From Myxococcus hansupus (lineage in GTDB: Bacteria > Myxococcota > Myxococcia > Myxococcales > Myxococcaceae), in NCBI RefSeq assembly GCF_000280925.3, contig NZ_CP012109.1, positions 7,894,501 to 7,958,500 on the forward strand: DNA of 64,000 nucleotides. Direction: 5' to 3'. The notes under the pieces are model-generated. The model saw only the letters and a list, made by a program, of their open reading frames with translations, had not been told where the DNA came from and did no database searches. Of this stretch, positions 8,235 through 16,304 are shown piece by piece. The stretch's first letter is position 1. Each line of letters opens with the position of its first letter. A program made the translations under genes and the position numbers.

Positions 8235-9995
8235 TCACGCTCCGGTGGCCAGACGTGCGGGTTCCCAGGTGAAGCGGCACCGCTCGCGCTCCCGCGCGGT
8301 GGCCTCCGCGTCCTCCTGCGTGGGCTCCAGGCGTGACACCAGGTCGCCCGGCTCCCAGGTGTAGGGCTCGCCGTTGAGGCGCACCTGCCCGTCCACCAAC
8401 GCCTGGGAGACCTCCAGCACGGGGACCTGCTTCAAGTCCCGCAGCAGGGCCTCGAAGCGCCCCTGCCGCGCCGGGTCCAGGAAGCGGAAACGGAAGCGCG
8501 CCAGGGCCGCCAGGTGGAACCACATGGGCCGGAAGGCCACGCCCGTGAGGGAGAGCCGCTTCGCCATCAGCAGGAGCATCTCCGTCGCCTCGCGCGCCAG
8601 CCCCAGTCCGGGCACGTCCTGCCCCGGGAGCCGCTGACGGCCCTCGCCAAAGCGGGCGCGCGGGTGGCGCAGGCTGAGCCAGTTGACGAAGAGGAAGGGC
8701 TCACCCGCCAGTGAGCGGCGCTCCACGACACAGTCCACCAACAGGTGCTCCTGGCCGCCCGCGCTGCCGAGCACCTCCATGCGGTCGCCCTCCCCCACCG
8801 AGCCCACCTGCACGCGCACCCGGCTGTACCCCAGGCGCTCCACGTAGGAGAGGATGCCGTAGCGGAAGAAGGCGTACTCCAGCACCTGCGCCGTGTAGTA
8901 GCCCAGCACCCGTGGCTGGAGCCTGCCGCCGCCCAGGCCCAGCGAGCCCTCCAGGTCCTCCTGGGTGATGGGCTCGTCCAGCGGCGTGGCGCCTTCACGC
9001 GTCAGCAGCCGGGCGATGTGCTGGTAGCGCGCGCTCAGCGGATCATACCGGGCCTTGATGCGGCGGCGCCCCTGCCCCGCCAGCACGAGCACCGTGCCCG
9101 CGAACACCTTCCACGCGTCGCGGTGGTAGCCGCCGCCCGGGAGCCAGACGCTGGGGATGCCCCGCAGCGCGCGCGCCACGGCACGGTCCCTGCGCCGCGC
9201 GCCGTCCAGCGACAGGCCCACGCGGCCGAAGCGGTCGCCTTCCAACACGTCGCTGCCCGCGATGACGAAGGCCACGTCGGGCCTGGGCATCCGCGATAGG
9301 AGCCCGTCGAGCAGGGCCAGGTAGGTCCGGTCATCCGTGTGCGCGGGGACGCGCGTCTCGTCCACCTCCGGCGCGAGCGCACCCCAGTCACTGCCAGACA
9401 GCGAGCCAATCCAGGCCCGCTTCTGCCCCGCGAGACACTCCGCCGTGCCGTCGGGCGGGTGGGCGTCCAAGTCCAGCACCACGGCCTGCCCCTCGAAGCC
9501 GTCCGCGTGCAGCGCCGCGAGCGCCACCGCGATGTCATTCACGGCGCAGAAGCCGCCACCACGCGCGGGGGCGGCGTGGTGGAAGCCGCCCGCCATGTTC
9601 ACCACCGGGCCACCTCGCGCCACCGCGAGCCGCGCGGCGGCCAGCGTGCCACCGCAGACACGGCGCAGGTTGGACAGCAGGGCGTCCACCGGTATCTCCG
9701 CGGGGTCGGTGGCGAAGATGCGCGCGAGCGTCTCGGGCTGGCCGAGCGATTCCAGGTAGGCGGCGTCATGCACGCGCGCGAGGTCCGCGAAGCCGACGGG
9801 CTGCGGGTGGTGCACGTCCCGGGAGCGCAGGGCGCGCGCCTCCAACAGGTACCAGGTGGTGAAGTCCACGCCGCGGGGCTCGATGCCCACCGAGGACTCG
9901 ATGCCCGTGAGCGGCAAGCGGTAGGACTCGTCGTAGAAGGCGGGCACCGCGGCGCCGCCCCACCTCATCCACGACAGCCAGTCCCGCGGGCTCAT
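8235..9995 (-). CDS. Histone-deacetylase-like (acetoin utilization family) hydrolase with C-terminal extra domain
   Basis: A 586-aa protein with two parts. Residues 1-330 match the arginase-fold deacetylase family: GGFHHAAPARGGGFCAVND (active-site His pair), LDLDAHPPDGT (zinc Asp and His), AGSDVLEGDRFGR (third zinc Asp) and PGGGYHRDA with the catalytic Tyr. All chemistry residues are therefore in place for a Zn-dependent amidohydrolase. Bacterial relatives act on acetylated polyamines, acetoin-system proteins or other N-acyl substrates. The remaining 250 residues, containing YYTAQVLEYAFFRYGI, are not part of the usual domain and I do not recognise them. ATG 9995 is chosen because family homology starts there; an in-frame upstream start adds 17 unlikely residues. 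It is directly followed by the acyltransferase gene. Confidence 0.87.
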   Translation of the reverse strand: MSPRDWLSWMRWGGAAVPAFYDESYRLPLTGIESSVGIEPRGVDFTTWYLLEARALRSRDVHHPQPVGFADLARVHDAAYLESLGQPETLARIFATDPAEIPVDALLSNLRRVCGGTLAAARLAVARGGPVVNMAGGFHHAAPARGGGFCAVNDIAVALAALHADGFEGQAVVLDLDAHPPDGTAECLAGQKRAWIGSLSGSDWGALAPEVDETRVPAHTDDRTYLALLDGLLSRMPRPDVAFVIAGSDVLEGDRFGRVGLSLDGARRRDRAVARALRGIPSVWLPGGGYHRDAWKVFAGTVLVLAGQGRRRIKARYDPLSARYQHIARLLTREGATPLDEPITQEDLEGSLGLGGGRLQPRVLGYYTAQVLEYAFFRYGILSYVERLGYSRVRVQVGSVGEGDRMEVLGSAGGQEHLLVDCVVERRSLAGEPFLFVNWLSLRHPRARFGEGRQRLPGQDVPGLGLAREATEMLLLMAKRLSLTGVAFRPMWFHLAALARFRFRFLDPARQGRFEALLRDLKQVPVLEVSQALVDGQVRLNGEPYTWEPGDLVSRLEPTQEDAEATARERERCRFTWEPARLATGA

Positions 9996-10258
9996 GACCC
10001 CATGTCTCTCACGGGGGTGCCCTGGGGGCCAGGGGCCACGAGCCACCTCGGCTCGGAGGCCCGGGTGAGCTTCGCGAAGTGAACGGCGTCGAGCGTCATG
10101 ACGCGGACCGCCACGCCAGCCGGCGCGACACCGGAACGAGGGGCACCGCGCGCCCTGGCCCGCCCGCCGCTGGCGGAATCACGGCTCCGCTGTGCCACGA
10201 AGCGCCCCCAAGACACGCGAGGCCCGGCGACGACGGCGCCACCGCGATGGAAGCGACC

Positions 10259-10987
10259 TCACTCCACCGGGCGCCGTGCCTCCGCGCGCAAGGCGGGACT
10301 GCGGCGGCGCAGCGCCCGCGCGCAGACGGCCATGAGCAGCGCCCACGCCAACCCGGCCACCCAGCCGCCCAGCACGTCCGTGGGGTAATGCACGCCCAGA
10401 TAGACACGCGTCAGGCCCACGAGGAAGGGCAGCAGCAGGGACACCGCGAGGACATAGATTTTGAGCCGCTTGCGCTCGGCGAGCTGTCCCAGCAGCGCGC
10501 CCAGCGTGAGGTACACGGTGGCGGACAGCATCGCGTGCCCACTGGGGAAGCTCTGGCTCATCACCTCGGTGAGGTGCGGCACCACGGACGGGCGGGGCCG
10601 GGCGAAGAACTGCTTGAGCAGGACGTTGAGTCCCGCGCCGCCCAACGTCGCGCCGAGCACCAGCAGCAACGTCCGGTAGCGCCGCACCAGCAGCAGGAAG
10701 CCGCACACCGCCAACGTGACGAGCGCCAGCACCGGGACGCCGCCCAGCGCCGTCACATCCTCCGCCGTGCGCCGCAGCCACCAGGGCCCCCGAGGCCTCG
10801 CGGGGTCCTCGGGGCTGCGCAGGGCCAGCAGCACGCGTTCATCGAGCTGCTGCGTCTCGCCCTCGAGCACCTCGTCGGACAAGACGATGAAGCCGAGGCA
10901 GCAGAGCAGCAGGAGGAGCAGCAGCCCCAAGAGCCGCGTCACCGCCACGTCCCATCCCGACATCCACTGCCAGAGCCTGCGCCACAT
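10259..10987 (-). CDS. PAP2-family membrane phosphatase
   Basis: Integral membrane lipid phosphatase of the PAP2 superfamily, about 242 aa with five or six hydrophobic helices. The three signature motifs are complete: KQFFARPRP (K-x6-RP), QSFPSGHAM (PSGH) and LTRVYLGVHYPTDVLGG (SR-x5-H-x3-D, with Thr for Ser). Likely substrates are phosphatidic acid, phosphatidylglycerophosphate or undecaprenyl pyrophosphate; sequence alone cannot decide. The active site would face the periplasm. An in-frame GTG at 11005 is an alternative start, and neither has a strong Shine-Dalgarno. It lies head-to-tail with exbD. Confidence 0.9.
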   Translation of the reverse strand: MWRRLWQWMSGWDVAVTRLLGLLLLLLLCCLGFIVLSDEVLEGETQQLDERVLLALRSPEDPARPRGPWWLRRTAEDVTALGGVPVLALVTLAVCGFLLLVRRYRTLLLVLGATLGGAGLNVLLKQFFARPRPSVVPHLTEVMSQSFPSGHAMLSATVYLTLGALLGQLAERKRLKIYVLAVSLLLPFLVGLTRVYLGVHYPTDVLGGWVAGLAWALLMAVCARALRRRSPALRAEARRPVE

Positions 10988-11054
10988 GTCCGTGACTGTA
11001 TGCACTCACGCGCGGAACGGGGCGACGCTCACGCGGAACGTCCGCTGGCGCGCG

Positions 11055-11474
11055 CTAGGGACGCTCGACGACCTCCACGCCCAGGGCCACCTGCCCCACG
11101 CCCGCCACCCGGACCTTCTGGACGATTCGCCCGACGTCCCCGTACGTGAGGGACTGGTCCGCCTTGAGCAGGAGCCTCCGCCCCGGCTGCTTCCGCATCT
11201 CCGTCTGGAGCCGGGCCAGGAAGGCGGCCTCATCGGGATAGAGGTCGTCTTCGACGTACAGCTTCCGGTCCGCCGTCATCGACAGGAAGAGGGGCTCTTC
11301 GGCCGCCTTCGCCTCCGGTTGGGAGGCCTTGGGCAGCGTCACGTCGCGCCCGCGCTTCATCAGGGGCGTCACCACCATGAAGATGATGAGCAGCACCAGC
11401 ACCACATCCACGAGCGGGGTGACGTTGATGTCGCTCTTGATTCCACCCCGGCCAGCACCAGCGGACATACCCAT
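11055..11474 (-). CDS. exbD: ExbD/TolR-family biopolymer transport protein
   Basis: Small inner-membrane protein of the proton-driven ExbB-ExbD/TolQ-TolR motor. The 139-aa protein has the usual layout: short cytoplasmic N-terminus, INVTPLVDVVLVLLIIFMVV with the membrane Asp that carries protons, then a periplasmic domain containing LLLKADQSLTYGDV. ATG 11474 is preceded by GGAG nine bases upstream. No exbB or tonB lies adjacent, so its partner must be encoded elsewhere; a TonB-like gene occurs at 58810 in this window but is far away. It probably energises an outer-membrane process. Confidence 0.9.
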   Translation of the reverse strand: MGMSAGAGRGGIKSDINVTPLVDVVLVLLIIFMVVTPLMKRGRDVTLPKASQPEAKAAEEPLFLSMTADRKLYVEDDLYPDEAAFLARLQTEMRKQPGRRLLLKADQSLTYGDVGRIVQKVRVAGVGQVALGVEVVERP

Positions 11475-11593
11475 GCGCGGTTGCTCCAATTGAAGAGGCA
11501 ACCCGAGAGGTAGCTGGGCATGAAGGGACGCTGGCGGGCAGCCCGCCAGGATTCCGTCACCGTTGCGTCATGGTGACGAGGGCCTCTCGGCCG

Positions 11594-11836
11594 CTAGCCC
11601 GGCATGCGGATGTGGTCCTTCCCCGCGCTGCCGAAGGCCGCGCCGAGCACGCAGAAGACGTGCAGCACGAAGCCGGGGATCAACAAGAGCCAGTAGCCAG
11701 CGCCCACCATCAGGAACCACAGGACGGCGCGGATGAACTGCCCCTTGTAGAGCTGCCCCAGCCCGGGGATGAAGAAGGACAGCACCCCGGCGATGAGGAA
11801 GTTGAAGCGACGCTCGCGGATGATGTCGGTGGCCAT
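11594..11836 (-). CDS. Small TM2-like membrane protein
   Basis: An 80-aa protein with two hydrophobic helices. FFIPGLGQLYKGQFIRAVLWF matches the TM2 domain pattern (hydrophobic, Pro-Gly, GxxxFYxG-like turn). ATG 11836 is chosen since the protein-like sequence begins at MATDIIRER; longer in-frame starts run into the opposing aldehyde dehydrogenase promoter. The function of TM2-like proteins in bacteria is not established. It is divergent from the aldehyde dehydrogenase gene across 142 bp. Confidence 0.75.
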   Translation of the reverse strand: MATDIIRERRFNFLIAGVLSFFIPGLGQLYKGQFIRAVLWFLMVGAGYWLLLIPGFVLHVFCVLGAAFGSAGKDHIRMPG

Positions 11837-11978
11837 GGCGGTCTCCAGTCCTGCTCCCCATATAAAGGAGGGGCCAGGGCGGCGAAAGCCCTGGAGTGAA
11901 CGGCTGGACGCTCGGGCCACGAGCGGCACGGTCTCCCCGAGCCTGGCTGCTATCAAAGAGCCCCCAGGAGGCACTTCC

Positions 11979-13394
11979 ATGGCCATTGCCACCATTGACC
12001 CGGCGACGGGCAAGACGCTGCGCACCTTCACGCCCCTCACCCCCGAGGAGCTGGAGGCGAAGCTCCAGACCGCCGCCGAGACGTTCCGCACCTACCGCCA
12101 GACGACCTACGCCGACCGCGCCGTCTGGCTGAGGCGCGCGGCGGACCTGCTGGAGGCCGAGGCCGGCCGCTACGGCCGCATCATGACGCAGGAGATGGGC
12201 AAGCCCCTGGAGGCCGCGAAGGCCGAGGCGAAGAAGTGCGCCACCGCCTGCCGCTACTACGTGGAGAAGGGGGAGGCGCTCCTGCGCGACAAGCCCGTCG
12301 ACCTAGGCAGTGGCCGGGCCTTCGTGCGCTACCAACCGCTGGGGCCCGTGCTGGCCATCATGCCGTGGAACTTCCCCTTCTGGCAGGTGGTCCGCTTCGC
12401 CGCGCCCGCGCTGATGGCGGGGAACGTGGGCCTGCTCAAGCACGCGCACAACGTGCCGCAGTGCGCGCAGGCCCTGGAGGAGCTGTTCCTCCAGGCCGGC
12501 TTCCCACGTGGCGCGTTCCAGAACCTGCTCATCGAGACATCCGAGGTGAACCGCGTCATCGAGGACCCGCGCGTCCGCGCGGTGACGCTCACCGGCAGCG
12601 AGGGCGCCGGACGCGCGGTGGGCGCCGCCGCGGGCAAGGCCATCAAGAAGGTGGTGCTGGAGCTGGGCGGCAGCGACCCGTTCGTCGTCATGCCCAGCGC
12701 GGACCTGGAGAAGGCAGTGGAGACGGCGGTGTCCGCGCGGCTCATCAACAACGGTCAGTCCTGCATCGCCGCCAAGCGCTTCATCGTCGCGGACGCCATC
12801 TACCCGGAGTTCGAGCGCCGCTTCGTGGAGCGCATGAAGCGCGTCACCGTGGGCGACCCCATGGAGGCGAAGACGGACCTGGGCCCGCTGGCCACGCGGA
12901 GCATCCTGGACGGGCTGCACGCGCAGGTGGAGGCCAGCGTGAAGGCCGGCGCGAAGCTCCTGCTGGGCGGAAAGCCGCTGGAGCGCCCGGGGAACTTCTA
13001 CCCGGCCACCGTCCTCGCCGAGCCGCCGCCCGAGGCGCCCGCCTTCCACGACGAGCTCTTCGGCCCCGTGGCCACGCTGCTGCGGGCCCGCGACGTGGAC
13101 CATGCCATCACGCTGGCCAACGCGACCCCGTTCGGCCTGGGCGCCAGCGTGTGGACGCAAGACGAAGCCGAGCAGCGCCGCTTCATCGACGGCATCGACG
13201 CGGGCATGGTGTTCGTCAATGCCCTGGTGGCCTCGGATGCGAGGCTGCCGTTCGGCGGCGTGAAGCACTCCGGCCACGGACGCGAGCTGGCGGACGTGGG
13301 CATCCACGAGTTCCTCAACATCAAGTCGGTCCGCATCGCCGAGCCAGACGGAGGCGCGAAGCAGGCGCCTCCCTCCAGCAAACTTGGCGAGTAA
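11979..13394 (+). CDS. NAD(P)-dependent aldehyde dehydrogenase, succinate-semialdehyde type
   Basis: Oxidises an aldehyde to the acid with NAD(P). The 471-aa length and the sequence fit the succinate-semialdehyde dehydrogenase group. Motifs are MPWNFPFWQVVRF (cofactor site), LTGSEGAGRAVG (Rossmann-type turn), LELGGSDPFVV with the general-base Glu, and NNGQSCIAAKRF with the catalytic Cys. The C-terminal PFGGVKHSGHGRE is also typical. ATG 11979 is preceded by AGGAGG (11966-11971) at seven bases. Neighbours give no pathway link; a role in GABA/4-aminobutyrate or general aldehyde catabolism is inferred from the family only. Confidence 0.92.
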   Translation: MAIATIDPATGKTLRTFTPLTPEELEAKLQTAAETFRTYRQTTYADRAVWLRRAADLLEAEAGRYGRIMTQEMGKPLEAAKAEAKKCATACRYYVEKGEALLRDKPVDLGSGRAFVRYQPLGPVLAIMPWNFPFWQVVRFAAPALMAGNVGLLKHAHNVPQCAQALEELFLQAGFPRGAFQNLLIETSEVNRVIEDPRVRAVTLTGSEGAGRAVGAAAGKAIKKVVLELGGSDPFVVMPSADLEKAVETAVSARLINNGQSCIAAKRFIVADAIYPEFERRFVERMKRVTVGDPMEAKTDLGPLATRSILDGLHAQVEASVKAGAKLLLGGKPLERPGNFYPATVLAEPPPEAPAFHDELFGPVATLLRARDVDHAITLANATPFGLGASVWTQDEAEQRRFIDGIDAGMVFVNALVASDARLPFGGVKHSGHGRELADVGIHEFLNIKSVRIAEPDGGAKQAPPSSKLGE

Positions 13395-13416
13395 CGCGCA
13401 CGCGTCGCGCGTGGGC

Positions 13417-13629
13417 TCAGCTCCCCGCGCACTCCACTCGGCACGCCGCCTTGCACTGATTGACCTGCGTGGTCGTACCCACGCAGGACGGATAACAGTT
13501 CGCCAGACACGGTGTCAGGCGCTGCTCGGTGGACGAGGGCTCGAAGCCCACGTCTTCGGCGTCCTCCGCCGGACCACAGCCAGAGACCATGCAACCCGCC
13601 ACCGCCAGCATCGCGACGATTCGCTTCAT
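13417..13629 (-). CDS. Small Cys-rich lipoprotein, 70 aa
   Basis: Exported lipoprotein: MKRIVAMLAVAGCMVSGC is a signal peptide with a lipobox ending at Cys18. The mature part begins with an acidic spacer, and its last 31 residues hold six cysteines (CLANCYPSC, QCKAAC, VEC), suggesting a disulfide-knotted mini-domain. AAGGAG lies eight bases before ATG 13629. It is convergent with the aldehyde dehydrogenase and divergent from the next small secreted protein. Function unknown; small Cys-rich lipoproteins of this kind are abundant in myxobacteria. Confidence 0.8.
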   Translation of the reverse strand: MKRIVAMLAVAGCMVSGCGPAEDAEDVGFEPSSTEQRLTPCLANCYPSCVGTTTQVNQCKAACRVECAGS

Positions 13630-13767
13630 GCGCACGACTCCTTGCAGGTGATGAAGCGAGGATTCTCCATTCCAGACACGCACCGGACAAGGGACCCCGC
13701 CGGTTCGGATTGAAACCCGTTGGCGCGACACGTCATGTCCCATGGCAGGCTTTGTCAGCGCGCGGGC

Positions 13768-13773
13768 TATAAT
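13768..13773 (+). promoter_or_regulatory. TATAAT -10 box of the gene at 13813
   Basis: A consensus TATAAT stands 39 bases before the ATG at 13813, giving a leader of about 33 nt. No good -35 is visible at 16-18 bp, so the promoter would be weak or activator-dependent. Confidence 0.45.
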
Positions 13774-13812
13774 GCGGCACAGCAATCCCTCGCAGCCCCC
13801 CGGAGCGTGCCC

Positions 13813-14103
13813 ATGAAGAAGGTGTTCCTCGCCGTGCTGTCGTTGTCGCTGCCCGCCTTCGCCGCGCCCGAGTTCGACCCGGAAGACGTGTCGGTGGACC
13901 CGGAGGAACTCGTGAGCCAGGAGGCGTTCGACGAGGCCAGCAAGGGCCGTGACCTGCTCCCGTTCTGCTGGAACCTCCACTACACCTCCTGTGCCCGTCA
14001 GAACGCGACGCAGGCTTGTACGGATGGCATCTGGTCCGACTACGTCTGCGTCTGCCGGCCGCTCGGGACGCGCAACGTCTGGGACTGCCCCGAGGTCCGC
14101 TGA
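13813..14103 (+). CDS. Small secreted protein, 96 aa
   Basis: MKKVFLAVLSLSLPAFAAPEF is a typical cleavable signal peptide (AFA cut). The mature chain is acidic at first (FDPEDVSVDPEE), then carries five cysteines in the last 50 residues (PFCWNL, SCARQ, ACTDG, CVC, DCPEV). ATG 13813 has GGAG seven bases upstream. I recognise no family. It lies directly upstream of the triplicated exported-protein genes but has its own TATAAT-type promoter rather than the sigma-54 element those genes share. Confidence 0.75.
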   Translation: MKKVFLAVLSLSLPAFAAPEFDPEDVSVDPEELVSQEAFDEASKGRDLLPFCWNLHYTSCARQNATQACTDGIWSDYVCVCRPLGTRNVWDCPEVR

Positions 14104-14151
14104 CCCGCCCCAAGCCAGGGTCCGGGCTGACATTCGTGCCACCCGGGCCCT

Positions 14152-14223
14152 GACATGGAAGTCGTGACTTCCTACCAGGGAGCAGCCGCGCTGCCTCGGA
14201 GACCGTGCGGCATGGGTGTTGCT
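14152..14223 (+). promoter_or_regulatory. Sigma-54 promoter plus upstream dyad, copy 1
   Basis: CGGCATGGGTGTTGCT matches the -24/-12 consensus TGGCACGRNNNTTGCW with GG at 14209-14210 and GC at 14221-14222, exactly 10 bases apart. The expected start is near 14234, some 24 nt before the GTG. A dyad GAC-N6-GTC (14152-14163) followed by GACTTCC begins 57 bases before the GG. In this copy GGAAGTC-GT-GACTTCC is also a perfect inverted repeat, and a second CTGACAT occurs at 14127. The same block recurs upstream of the next two genes. Confidence 0.7.
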
Positions 14224-14257
14224 TTGTTGCATCCGCAATCACCCCTCTGGAGGCACC

Positions 14258-14893
14258 GTGCATTCATCGAAGTCCGTCGCGCCCCTCGGCTCGCGATTCC
14301 GTCACTGGGCCGGCCGAGCAGTCCTGCTCATCGCCTGCGTCGGCAGCATGGCCACCTCCCGCAATGAGCCGCCGCCGTCCCCCAAGCCAGACGGTCCGCC
14401 CCCGGAGGAGCCGACGATCGCGACCTTCAGGGGGAGGCCTTTTGACTTCACGGACCAGCAAGCGCTCGTGACGCGTCGCGTGCTCGTCTCCATCCCGCCG
14501 CAGGAAGAGGCGCTCTCCGGAGACATCGTCGTGGAGGCCGAAATCCAGGCCCGCTGGCAGCCCGCCACGCCGCCGCCCCGAGGAAGCGCCTCGCTGTATC
14601 TGTCATTGACGCGTGAGGACGGAGACGGCCACAGCGAGCCCGCCACCATCCCCTACCCGGAATACGACCCACCGCTGAACCCTCTCTCGCGACGGGTCCA
14701 CCTCTCCCACTTCATTGAATGCATCCCCCTCCAGCCCTGCTCGTGGGAGGCAGACCTCGATTTCCACCTCGACGGCGATGCGCAGGGCACGGTCCACATC
14801 CAAGAATGGATGTTGCGCGTCCGGGTCAGCCCCAGCGTCGTCGAGAGACCCCTTCAAGGCTCCGTTTCCATCCTCGGAGTCGAGGAGCCCTGA
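14258..14893 (+). CDS. Exported protein, tandem family copy 1
   Basis: First of three tandem paralogues, 211 aa from GTG 14258, with GGAGG four bases upstream. An in-frame ATG at 14216 falls inside the sigma-54 -12 region and is rejected. The N-terminus is basic, then GRAVLLIACVGSMATS forms a signal or lipoprotein-like segment. A Pro-rich stretch is followed by a beta-rich domain. Residues shared with the other copies are a V-T-R-x-V start strand, ALSGDIVVEAEIQARWQP, and a C-x5-C (CIPLQPC) followed by SWEADLDFHLDGDAQGT. No known domain is recognised; one beta-sandwich fold per protein is an inference. The sigma-54 promoter suggests expression under activator control. Confidence 0.78.
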   Translation: MHSSKSVAPLGSRFRHWAGRAVLLIACVGSMATSRNEPPPSPKPDGPPPEEPTIATFRGRPFDFTDQQALVTRRVLVSIPPQEEALSGDIVVEAEIQARWQPATPPPRGSASLYLSLTREDGDGHSEPATIPYPEYDPPLNPLSRRVHLSHFIECIPLQPCSWEADLDFHLDGDAQGTVHIQEWMLRVRVSPSVVERPLQGSVSILGVEEP

Positions 14894-14899
14894 GGCCCC

Positions 14900-14971
14900 G
14901 ACATAAAAGTCGGGGTTTCCCCTGGGCCCGCCCCGGAATCTCCTCGGGGCCGATACGGCATGGGCGTTGCT
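14900..14971 (+). promoter_or_regulatory. Sigma-54 promoter plus upstream dyad, copy 2
   Basis: CGGCATGGGCGTTGCT has GG at 14957-14958 and GC at 14969-14970 with 10 bases between. The dyad GACATAAAAGTC (14900-14911) plus GGGGTTTCC again starts 57 bases before the GG. Extended by flanking C and G, this dyad forms a 7-bp hairpin followed by TTT just after the stop of copy 1, so it could also serve as that gene's terminator. Confidence 0.7.
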
Positions 14972-15004
14972 TCGTTGCATCTGCAACCGCCCCCCGGGAA
15001 CCCC

Positions 15005-15604
15005 GTGCCTTCGTCGACGTCCGTCATCGCCCCTGACTCCCCGCTCCGAAGTGGACTCATCCGTGCCGCGCTGCTCCTCACCAGCGTCGGCACGCTGGCC
15101 ACCTCGGAGCCCCGCGCGACCATCATCATCAGCTTCCCCGACCATCCCATCCCCCCCGTCACGCTCACGAGCCAGCAGGGCCACACGAAACGCCACGTGA
15201 CGGTTCGCATCGCGCCCCAGGCGCAGGCCTTCTCCGGGGACGTCTCCGTGTCAGCCAGCATCCTGGCGCGGTGGATCCCCGCCAGTCCGTTGCCGGCCAC
15301 CGGCGCGCCCCCCACGCTTCACCTGGCCTGGACACACGCGAACCAGCGAACCGCCTTCGCGTCCAACCTCCGGATGGTCGAACACGACGCCTTGCAGTTC
15401 CAGGGCAGCGTGGACGTTCCGCGTCCCATCGACTGCGAAGCCCAACAAGAATGTCTGTGGGAGGCCGACCTCGAATTCAAGCTCGAGGACAAGGCCCCGG
15501 GGCGGTTCGAAGTCTTTCAATGGGAGCTGCGCGCCGAGCTCCATCCGAGCTCTGGCAAGAAGCTCCCCGCGAAGGATGTCTTCCTCACCGTCGCGCAGCG
15601 CTGA
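15005..15604 (+). CDS. Exported protein, tandem family copy 2
   Basis: Second paralogue, 199 aa from GTG 15005. An ATG at 14960 is in frame but lies within the -24/-12 element, so GTG is preferred, as in the sister genes. The N-terminal hydrophobic segment GLIRAALLLTSVGTLATS aligns with those of copies 1 and 3, but Ser replaces the Cys of their LIAC/LLAC, so lipidation is unlikely here. The body shares RHVTVRIAPQAQAFSGDVSV, SILARWIP and the pair CEAQQEC followed by LWEADLEFKLEDKAPGR. It ends AKDVFLTVAQR, matching QDIFITFSDR in copy 3. Function unknown. Confidence 0.78.
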   Translation: MPSSTSVIAPDSPLRSGLIRAALLLTSVGTLATSEPRATIIISFPDHPIPPVTLTSQQGHTKRHVTVRIAPQAQAFSGDVSVSASILARWIPASPLPATGAPPTLHLAWTHANQRTAFASNLRMVEHDALQFQGSVDVPRPIDCEAQQECLWEADLEFKLEDKAPGRFEVFQWELRAELHPSSGKKLPAKDVFLTVAQR

Positions 15605-15630
15605 ATCACAACCAGCGACAGCCAGGGCCG

Positions 15631-15702
15631 GACACCCACGTCAGGGTTTCCTCACGGCCCGGTGAAGGCTCCCCTCGAAACAACCCTGGCATGACCGTTG
15701 CT
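15631..15702 (+). promoter_or_regulatory. Sigma-54 promoter plus upstream dyad, copy 3
   Basis: TGGCATGACCGTTGCT differs from the -24/-12 consensus at a single base. GG is at 15688-15689 and GC at 15700-15701. The dyad GACACCCACGTC (15631-15642) with AGGGTTTCC stands 57 bases before the GG, as in the other two copies. The gene's GTG follows the GC by 33 bases. Confidence 0.75.
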
Positions 15703-15734
15703 CTCCGGCCCCAGCATCCACCCCTGGGGGTACC

Positions 15735-16301
15735 GTGCATTCCTCGAAGTCCTTCACCCGCGCAGGCGCATTGATTCGCAACGGGGCTGCTCGCGCGGCG
15801 CTTCTCCTCGCCTGTCTCGGAACCGTGGCCACGTCCCAAAGCCACACCACGACGGCTCAATTCACCGGGCCGACGTTCACGATGTCCGCGGAGCAAACCA
15901 AGGTCACCCGCCACGTCACCATTCGCCTCACGCCGAAGGAGGACATCAGCGCCTCCGTGAGCGTGGACGCACATGTGAAGGTCCGATGGACGCCGGAGGA
16001 TGCGAGCGCGCCCACGCCCCGCTTCCATCTGCGCTGGGCCGACGCCCTCCGGGATGGCCATGACGAACCGCCCTTGAGTGCCCAGCCGCTGCCCGTGGAT
16101 CACCACGCCGAGTACAGCCTCACCCCGAACTGCACCTCCAGGCAGGAGTGCATCTTCGAAGGGGACCTGGAGTTCCACCTCGACAGCGAGGCCCCGGGCA
16201 CCCTCGACATCACCGAATGGAACCTGGGGGTCGCCGTCTATCACGACACCCCGGACGAGCTGTCCAAGCAGGACATCTTCATCACCTTCTCGGACCGCTG
16301 A
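15735..16301 (+). CDS. Exported protein, tandem family copy 3
   Basis: Third paralogue, 188 aa from GTG 15735. The start VHSSKS is nearly identical to that of copy 1. GAARAALLLACLGTVATS carries a possible lipobox (LLAC). The domain repeats the family pattern: TRHVTIRLTPKEDISASVSV, KVRWTPED, CTSRQEC then IFEGDLEFHLDSEAPGT, and ends QDIFITFSDR. It is the shortest copy, lacking the Pro-rich linker of copy 1. Three bases separate its stop from the membrane-protein gene at 16305, so both should be on the sigma-54 transcript. Confidence 0.8.
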   Translation: MHSSKSFTRAGALIRNGAARAALLLACLGTVATSQSHTTTAQFTGPTFTMSAEQTKVTRHVTIRLTPKEDISASVSVDAHVKVRWTPEDASAPTPRFHLRWADALRDGHDEPPLSAQPLPVDHHAEYSLTPNCTSRQECIFEGDLEFHLDSEAPGTLDITEWNLGVAVYHDTPDELSKQDIFITFSDR

Positions 16302-16304
16302 AGC

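Noticed and set aside
14212-14216. ATG starts inside the -24/-12 elements as starts of the tandem genes
   Set aside because: They would lie upstream of the predicted transcription start, are not in the same frame in all copies, and the shared GTG start fits all three.
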